Below are positions 25,680-30,898 of a stretch of 30,898 bases of DNA, in pieces. Source of the stretch: a virus; IMG/VR virus record IMGVR_UViG_3300032268_000862, positions 1 through 30,898 of that record. One strand, 5' to 3'. The position numbers and the translations under genes are program-made. The notes beneath the pieces are model-generated. The model was not told the origin of the DNA. It searched no databases and saw nothing but the letters and a program-made list of their open reading frames with translations. The first letter of the stretch is position 1. Each line of letters starts with the position of its first letter.

Positions 25680-27863
25680 ATGGCGCTCTTCCTCGTCCTC
25701 GAAGACTTCACGGGTCCCGCGACGATCACGGCCGGGAGCGTCATTGACTCCGGGGCCTACGACCTCCCGGCGCTCCAGGCCTCGGGCCTCGCCGTTCTCC
25801 CGTACCTCTCCACGATGGACGGGGCGATCGCGGCCTACCTCTCCCAGCGAGGCTCGACGCCTCCCGTCAAGACGGCGGAGGGAGACCTCCTCGCGCTCCT
25901 CGCGGCGGCGGGCTTCATCGGCGGAGGCGGAGGAGTCACGTCCGTTGGGGCGACGTTGCCTCTCCTCTCCTCGGGAGGTGCCACCCCGGACATCAGCCTG
26001 ACGGCGGGCGGTCCGGCGGGCGAAGTGCTGACGTGGAACGGCTCGGCGTGGGCCGCGGCAGCACCCGCGGCGGCCGGGATCACGGCTCTGACCGGAGACG
26101 TGACCGCTTCGGGCTCGGGCTCGGTGGCGGCGACCGTTGCCAAGATCCAGGGCTACGAGGTCGCGACCGCTGCGCCCATCAACGGGAACGTGCTCGCGTG
26201 GAGTTCCGCGCAGAGCAAGTGGGTTCCCGGCGCTCCGGCCGTTGGCGGCGGATCGGGCGGAGTGATTTTGTACCTCAACGGGTCCACCGCGGCGACCGCT
26301 CCGACCACCAACCTCCCGGTCCCGTCGAACGTCCCAGGGACGATCGTGCAGGAGTTGGGAACCACGGGTCAGGTCGCGGCGGCGAACGTCGAGTCGAACG
26401 ACCTGACGCAGGTTCCCGGCGCATACGACCTCGTCGCGAGCTTCGTCTCGCCCCCCAACTCGCCAGGGGTCACCTCGGTCCCTGCGGGCTTGTGGAATTT
26501 CAACATCTGGGCCTCCGCGTCGGGGACTGCGAACCAGACCGTGATGCAGGTTCGCGTCTACAAGTACGACGGCGCGGCCGTCCCGACCCTGCTTGCCACC
26601 TCGGACGACGTTTCGATCTACGACCCCGCGGTCATCTCGCAATACATCCTGACCGTCGTCATCCCCGCGGGCGTGACGCTCCTGGCGACCGACCGGCTTT
26701 ACGTCGAGCTTCGGGGACGGGCGACGCAGAACAACCGCCGGATCACGTTCCAGTTTGGAGACGGAGAGCCAACCCACGTCACGACCACGCTCCCGTCCGC
26801 GGCTGGCGGCGACCTCTCGGGTACCTTCCCGAACCCGACCGTCGCCAAGCTCCAGGGCAACGCGGTCTCCTCGACGGCCCCCACGTCAAACCAGATTCTC
26901 CAATGGATCTCGGGCACCTCGGAGTGGACCCCTACCGCGAACGGGGTCGGACTCGGCAGCAAGGTCCTCCTCGTTGTCGAGGGAGGGGCCTACGCAACCA
27001 TCCAGGCGGCGATTGACGCGGCGGCCGACTGGGACGTGATCCTCGTCGGACCCAAGGCGGCGGGCGCGTCCTGGGGCCCTGCGGCCTTCGTTCCAGGCAA
27101 GCGTCTCGTGGTCGCCTCGCTCGGGTCCAAGTGGAGCACTCAGGTCCGCGTGGACTCGATCACGTTCAACGTGTCCTCGGGGTTGAACGTCCTACTGAAC
27201 ACCGTCTTCGTTCGGGGGCTGTACATCAACTCCTCCTTCACGGCGTTGGCTCCCGGCGTGAATTTCTATGGGACGTTCCCCGGTCGCCTCCGCCTCCAGG
27301 AGTGCTTCCTTTTCAACAGCAACGCGGCGGGTGGGACTGGGGTCGTCTCCAATAACTCCGGGTCGGGGTCGTCGCTCTACCTGGACAATTGCATCGTGCA
27401 GTCCGGGGCCTCTACCGGCATCGGAGTAGACCACCAAGCGGGCTACACGAACATCCGAGGCGACTCGGAGATCAGCCGGTACCAGTACCCGCTCCAATGC
27501 GCGGGTGTCGCTCCGGCGTCCAACGTCGAGATCCTGAACAGCGTCCTCGACGGAACCGGAATCGCGAACGAGGTCGTCCGCATCACGGGAGGGCTCGTGA
27601 CGCTCGGGTACTCTACGATCAAGAACACGACGGCCAACGCGAGCGGGGTCAATCTGACAGCGGCGGGAGCGACCCTCGGGATGGGGGACGCGACGTTCGC
27701 TATCGCCACAGGGACCGGCTACTGCGTCCGGGGCGTGGCCTCCTCGTTCTACCTCTACGGGAACGTGACGTACTCCAACTCAGCGGCGGGCGCGTTCAAC
27801 GTCAAGGTCCAGACTGCCGTCACCTCGCTGCCGGTCACGCAAGCGTTCACCCCGACCGCGTGA
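25680..27863 (+). CDS. Tail fibre/tailspike with beta-helix
   Basis: A 727-residue protein. The first 58 residues (M-A-L-F-L-V-L-E-D-F, L-Q-A-S-G-L-A-V-L-P-Y-L) are shared with the next gene and probably anchor the protein to the tail. Two repeat units follow, G-D-V-T-A-S-G-S-G-S-V-A-A-T-V-A-K-I-Q-G at about 140 and G-G-D-L-S-G-T-F-P-N-P-T-V-A-K-L-Q-G at about 375, typical of phage fibre shafts. From about 430 (Y-A-T-I-Q-A-A-I-D-A-A) the sequence looks like a pectate-lyase-type right-handed beta-helix, as in tailspikes. It would recognise or cut surface polysaccharide; no catalytic residues can be named with confidence. ATG 25680 follows the previous stop by one base. Confidence 0.8.
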   Translation: MALFLVLEDFTGPATITAGSVIDSGAYDLPALQASGLAVLPYLSTMDGAIAAYLSQRGSTPPVKTAEGDLLALLAAAGFIGGGGGVTSVGATLPLLSSGGATPDISLTAGGPAGEVLTWNGSAWAAAAPAAAGITALTGDVTASGSGSVAATVAKIQGYEVATAAPINGNVLAWSSAQSKWVPGAPAVGGGSGGVILYLNGSTAATAPTTNLPVPSNVPGTIVQELGTTGQVAAANVESNDLTQVPGAYDLVASFVSPPNSPGVTSVPAGLWNFNIWASASGTANQTVMQVRVYKYDGAAVPTLLATSDDVSIYDPAVISQYILTVVIPAGVTLLATDRLYVELRGRATQNNRRITFQFGDGEPTHVTTTLPSAAGGDLSGTFPNPTVAKLQGNAVSSTAPTSNQILQWISGTSEWTPTANGVGLGSKVLLVVEGGAYATIQAAIDAAADWDVILVGPKAAGASWGPAAFVPGKRLVVASLGSKWSTQVRVDSITFNVSSGLNVLLNTVFVRGLYINSSFTALAPGVNFYGTFPGRLRLQECFLFNSNAAGGTGVVSNNSGSGSSLYLDNCIVQSGASTGIGVDHQAGYTNIRGDSEISRYQYPLQCAGVAPASNVEILNSVLDGTGIANEVVRITGGLVTLGYSTIKNTTANASGVNLTAAGATLGMGDATFAIATGTGYCVRGVASSFYLYGNVTYSNSAAGAFNVKVQTAVTSLPVTQAFTPTA

Positions 27864-27873
27864 AGGAGACTGC

Positions 27874-28857
27874 ATGGCGCTCTATCTCGTCTTGGAAGAC
27901 TTCCGCGGCTCGGAGAGCTTCGCCGCGGCTCAGACGATCGACGACGGGACCTACAACGTCCCGACCCTCCAGGCCGAGGGGCTCGCGGTCGTCCCCTACC
28001 TCCCGACCCAGGACGGCGTGATCGCGACCTTCCTCGCTCCGACCGTGGCGTCCACTCCGACGTCGGAGCGTCCGAGCTTCACGAGCTTGCTCCTCGCGGC
28101 GGGCCTCCTCGGAGGAGGGGGGGCAGCGTCGGATGTCCTGTGGGAGTGGAACGGGCTCGACACGAGCCAGTTTGACCCCGTCGCGGTAGCGAGCGCGGGT
28201 CAGACGGCCGCCCTCTCGGTCAGCGGCCCGGACCTCGCGACGAACAAGGCGTTCGCGACGCTGGACATGACCTCGGTCTGGGCTCCTCCCGGAGGCGGCG
28301 CGGCTTTCCGCGTCGCTACCTCGGAGGGGCTCGTGCTGCCCGAGCGGTTCCGACTGCGCTTCGGCGTGTCGAGCGTCGGTTACGCCACGACGCGAATCGG
28401 GTTCGTGTTCTTCGACCCGACGACCTGGGGCCCCGGCTTGCTCGGCGGAGGAATGACCTACGGGAACACGTTCATCGCCTGGATCGCGGCCGTTGGTGCC
28501 GCCGGGAGCAATCCTCCGTTCACGCTTCAGAACGCCACGCCTCCCTTCGCCTCCGTTGGCACGCTCGACGAGTACGGGGGGATGCTCTGCGAGTGGGATT
28601 GCACCGTCCGCCCCGGGGACGCGAGCAACCCTCCCTCCGTCGCGTGCTACGGGAACACGCTCGGAGCGGTCAACGGAGACGGGCTGACGGTCGTGGCGGA
28701 TCGCGGTCGCCTGATCGGAGACGGCAATCTGGCCGGGACGGTGCCCGCTGCGTTCAACGCGGCGTCTCTGACGGGGCTCGCGATCGTCTCGAACTCGGTC
28801 CTGGCTGGGGCGGCGGCGGGCAAGATCAGCCGACTCCAGATCCTCCAGCCGATCTGA
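27874..28857 (+). CDS. Second receptor-binding-type protein sharing the N-terminal anchor
   Basis: A 327-residue protein from ATG 27874 (AAGGAGA site). Its first about 55 residues repeat those of the preceding tailspike: M-A-L-Y-L-V-L-E-D-F, I-D-D-G-T-Y, L-Q-A-E-G-L-A-V-V-P-Y-L and Q-D-G-V-I-A. After a short glycine-rich link (G-L-L-G-G-G-G-A-A) the rest is an unrelated beta-rich domain (R-F-R-L-R-F-G-V-S-S-V-G-Y, F-V-F-F-D-P-T-T-W, C-E-W-D-C-T-V-R-P-G-D). It has the look of a concanavalin-like carbohydrate-binding domain, but this is not certain. The shared anchor with different ends suggests two host-recognition modules on one docking site. Confidence 0.7.
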   Translation: MALYLVLEDFRGSESFAAAQTIDDGTYNVPTLQAEGLAVVPYLPTQDGVIATFLAPTVASTPTSERPSFTSLLLAAGLLGGGGAASDVLWEWNGLDTSQFDPVAVASAGQTAALSVSGPDLATNKAFATLDMTSVWAPPGGGAAFRVATSEGLVLPERFRLRFGVSSVGYATTRIGFVFFDPTTWGPGLLGGGMTYGNTFIAWIAAVGAAGSNPPFTLQNATPPFASVGTLDEYGGMLCEWDCTVRPGDASNPPSVACYGNTLGAVNGDGLTVVADRGRLIGDGNLAGTVPAAFNAASLTGLAIVSNSVLAGAAAGKISRLQILQPI

Positions 28858-28888
28858 CGAACGCCTCGGGCGTAGAAGAGGAGAGAGC

Positions 28889-30565
28889 GTGGCAGACGGC
28901 GGAATCATGGCCGGGGCGGAGTCTGGAGAGGATGCTCTCCGGGGGATCCGCCTCGTCGACCTCGCGGAGACGAATCGCTTCCGCTCCCTCGACCGGATGG
29001 AAGCCTACTACCGCTGCGCCCAAGACGAGCACAAGACCTACGACTGGGACGGTTACTTCCTGGGCTACGGGGCGGAGGCCGACATCTCCCCAGGCTGGTT
29101 CGTCCCCTACAAGCGACGCAAGCCCTCCTCGCGCTACGACCTCGCGAAGGTCATCGTGAACCGGCTCTCCTCGATGCTCTTCGGGAGCGATCGCTTCCCG
29201 GAGATCCGCGTCCCCGGGGACCACGAGGCCGAAGACTACGTCAAAGCTTTGTCCGACGCGGCCCGCCTCCCGGCCCGCATGGCCGAGGCTCGCTCTCTCG
29301 GAGGGGCGTGCGGCTCGGTCTGCCTCTCCTGGGGCTTCGTCTCGGGACGCCCTCGTGTCGAGGTCCACAACTCGAAGCACGTCACGGTCCTCCGCTGGGC
29401 CGACCAATCGGAGTGGAGGGTCGGCGCGGCGATCAAGGCGTTCGTGTTCCCGCGTCAGGTCGTGGAGAACGGCAAGATCAAGGTGAAGGACTTCTTCTTC
29501 GCCCGTTACTGGGACGAGAACGTCGAGATCGTCTGGGAGCCGATGCCTCGCGAGGTCGCTCAGACCGGACGCTGGGTCGACTGGAGGCACCGACGGATCG
29601 CGCACGCCGGAGACTCGACGCCCTTCTACTGGGTCCAGAACCACCCCGACTCCGAGAGCCCGGACGGGGAGAGCGACTTCGCGGGTCTCTGCGACACGCT
29701 TGACGAGATCAACCAACTCCTGTCAGCGACGGGCCGAGGGACCAAGGCCAACGTGGATCCGACCCTCGTCCTCCGGATGGATCCGGCGATGAACGAGGGC
29801 ACGATCAAGCGGGGCACGGACAACGTGATCTTCTCGCCCGGAGGGGCGGAGTACCTGGAGCTTCGAGGCACCTCGACCCAGGTCGCTCTCGGTCTCGTGA
29901 ATCAGCTTCGGTCCTACGTCCTCGACGCGGCCGGGGTCGTCCTCGCCGACCCCGAGAAGCTCTCCGGGGCGGCTCAGAGCGCCCAGGCCCTCCGAATCCT
30001 CTACGCTCCGATGCTCGCCCGCTGCGACGTCCTCCGGGAGCAGTACTCGGAATTCGCGATCAAGCCGATCCTCCGGGATATGCTCCGGCACGCCCGGACG
30101 CTCTCGACGCAGACCCGGGAATCGACCGATCCCGACGGGAATCCGGTCGTGGTCGTCTCCGAGGTCGTCCTCCCGGCGAAGATGGTCCAGGAAGGCGACG
30201 AGGCCCGGTTCGAGCCCCGAACGCCTGGGTCCAGCGAGGAACTAAGCCTCAACTGGAACCCCTACTTCTCGCCGACCTGGACCGACATCAAGGCCGCCAC
30301 GGAAGCGGTCAAGGCGGCGAACGGCGGCAAGCAAGTGATCTCCCAGAAGACCTCGATCGCGAGCGTCCAAACCCTCTTCGGGGTCGAGGACGTCGAGGCG
30401 GAGCTTCAGGCGATCCACGAGGAGACCGAACGCGAGACCGAGCAAGCCACGAAGGCCCTCTCCGGCGGAGCCGTCCCATCGTTCCTCCCTCCCGAGCCTG
30501 GAGAGGCCGAGGAAGAGGAGGGCGAGGAGGAAGCCGAAGAGGACGACGAGGACGAGGAGGACTGA
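28889..30565 (+). CDS. Portal protein
   Basis: A 558-residue protein from GTG 28889 (AGAGGAGAGA site). It resembles SPP1 gp6-type portals: N-terminal W-F-V-P-Y-K-R-R-K-P-S-S-R-Y-D-L-A-K-V-I-V-N-R-L-S-S-M-L-F-G, a central F-A-G-L-C-D-T-L-D-E-I-N-Q-L-L, a helix A-L-G-L-V-N-Q-L-R-S-Y-V-L-D-A-A-G, and a C-terminal N-W-N-P-Y-F-S-P-T-W-T-D. It ends in a long acidic tail (E-E-E-E-G-E-E-E-A). The ring of portals forms the DNA channel of the head and binds the terminase. The gene is complete and followed 3 bases later by a head-protein gene. Confidence 0.85.
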   Translation: MADGGIMAGAESGEDALRGIRLVDLAETNRFRSLDRMEAYYRCAQDEHKTYDWDGYFLGYGAEADISPGWFVPYKRRKPSSRYDLAKVIVNRLSSMLFGSDRFPEIRVPGDHEAEDYVKALSDAARLPARMAEARSLGGACGSVCLSWGFVSGRPRVEVHNSKHVTVLRWADQSEWRVGAAIKAFVFPRQVVENGKIKVKDFFFARYWDENVEIVWEPMPREVAQTGRWVDWRHRRIAHAGDSTPFYWVQNHPDSESPDGESDFAGLCDTLDEINQLLSATGRGTKANVDPTLVLRMDPAMNEGTIKRGTDNVIFSPGGAEYLELRGTSTQVALGLVNQLRSYVLDAAGVVLADPEKLSGAAQSAQALRILYAPMLARCDVLREQYSEFAIKPILRDMLRHARTLSTQTRESTDPDGNPVVVVSEVVLPAKMVQEGDEARFEPRTPGSSEELSLNWNPYFSPTWTDIKAATEAVKAANGGKQVISQKTSIASVQTLFGVEDVEAELQAIHEETERETEQATKALSGGAVPSFLPPEPGEAEEEEGEEEAEEDDEDEED

Positions 30566-30568
30566 CCC

Positions 30569-30898
30569 GTGGCCATCTCGGACGCGGCTCGGGCCGCGGA
30601 CGACGTCCTCCGGGTCTCGCTCGCGAGGGCCGATCGCGTCGTCTCGGGGCTGGACAAGGGCGGGAGGTCGGCTCTCCGAGAACTCCTCGCCGACCTGGAG
30701 GCGGCCGACGACGACCTCCGCCGTCGCTTGACCCGCTTCGGCCGCCTCGACGAGACGTTCACGGCAGCCTCCCTCGCCCAGTATCAGGCCCAGGTCGCGC
30801 TCGTCCGGAGGATGGTCGCCGACCGGCTCTCGAAGACCACGAACGCGGCCTCCGCGGCCGCCTTCGCCCAGGGCCGAGACGGGACCGCTCGGCTCCTC
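30569..30898 (+). CDS. Head morphogenesis-type protein, 3'-truncated
   Basis: GTG 30569 starts 3 bases after the portal stop, and the frame stays open to the last base (110 codons visible). The visible part is helical and charged: A-I-S-D-A-A-R-A-A-D-D-V-L-R-V-S-L-A-R-A, L-R-E-L-L-A-D-L-E-A-A-D-D-D-L-R-R-R-L and A-Q-Y-Q-A-Q-V-A-L-V-R-R-M-V. Proteins encoded directly after the portal are commonly Mu gpF/SPP1 gp7-type minor head proteins, and the helical N-terminus suits this. No diagnostic motif falls within the window, so the call rests mainly on position. Confidence 0.5.
   Translation, partial: MAISDAARAADDVLRVSLARADRVVSGLDKGGRSALRELLADLEAADDDLRRRLTRFGRLDETFTAASLAQYQAQVALVRRMVADRLSKTTNAASAAAFAQGRDGTARLL

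Overview
This 30.9 kb window is an internal segment of a tailed-phage (Caudoviricetes) genome of very high GC content. Every credible gene lies on the + strand, stop and start codons overlap by 1-4 bases at most junctions, and structural, lysis, replication/recombination and packaging genes are all present. Both ends are inside genes. Two small lipoproteins and a spanin-like coiled-coil protein point to a Gram-negative host; the host itself cannot be named from the sequence. No integrase, repressor, tRNA or CRISPR array was seen, so nothing here indicates lysogeny. A baseplate with two J-like proteins suggests a contractile or otherwise complex tail.

Layout. (1) 1-3540: end of the tail/baseplate block, with two tandem baseplate J-like proteins and a large tail protein. 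(2) 3540-5896: lysis block with an amidase endolysin, a secreted second wall enzyme candidate, a spanin-like coiled-coil protein, a lipoprotein and a holin-like protein. (3) 5897-6273: noncoding DNA rich in hairpins, a likely late/early boundary. (4) 6274-10791: an early-type region in which four transcription units each start with the same promoter (GATTCTTTC box, TTGACC-type -35, exactly 17 bp, TAGAAC-type -10), followed at about +1 by a stem-loop. They drive small unknown proteins, a DUF6744-like protein, a RavA/MoxR-type AAA+ ATPase and a ViaA-type VWA protein. (5) 10821-16706: recombination and replication, with an Fe-S PD-(D/E)XK nuclease, a Sak4-like ATPase, an SSB-like protein, a replication-associated protein, RusA and an HNH-like protein. 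(6) 16724-19169: a run of small unknown genes including a lipoprotein. (7) 19166-23314: a probable DNA-modification island with an MT-A70 methyltransferase, PAPS-reductase/DndC-like PP-loop enzyme, ParB-like fusion protein, TAGT/GREB1-like glycosyltransferase, MazG-like pyrophosphohydrolase and a uracil-DNA-glycosylase-fold protein fused to a helix-turn-helix. (8) 23311-30898: packaging and head genes (terminase small and large, portal, start of a head protein), with two receptor-binding-type tail proteins lying unusually between terminase and portal.

The two most interesting systems are the modification island (7), which looks able to make and/or recognise an unusual glycosylated base although no TET/JBP dioxygenase or pyrimidine hydroxymethylase is visible here, and the phage RavA-ViaA-like chaperone pair (4). 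The repeated promoter plus a leader hairpin that shows compensatory base changes is the clearest regulatory signal. Functions are assigned by motif recognition by eye; no database search was run.
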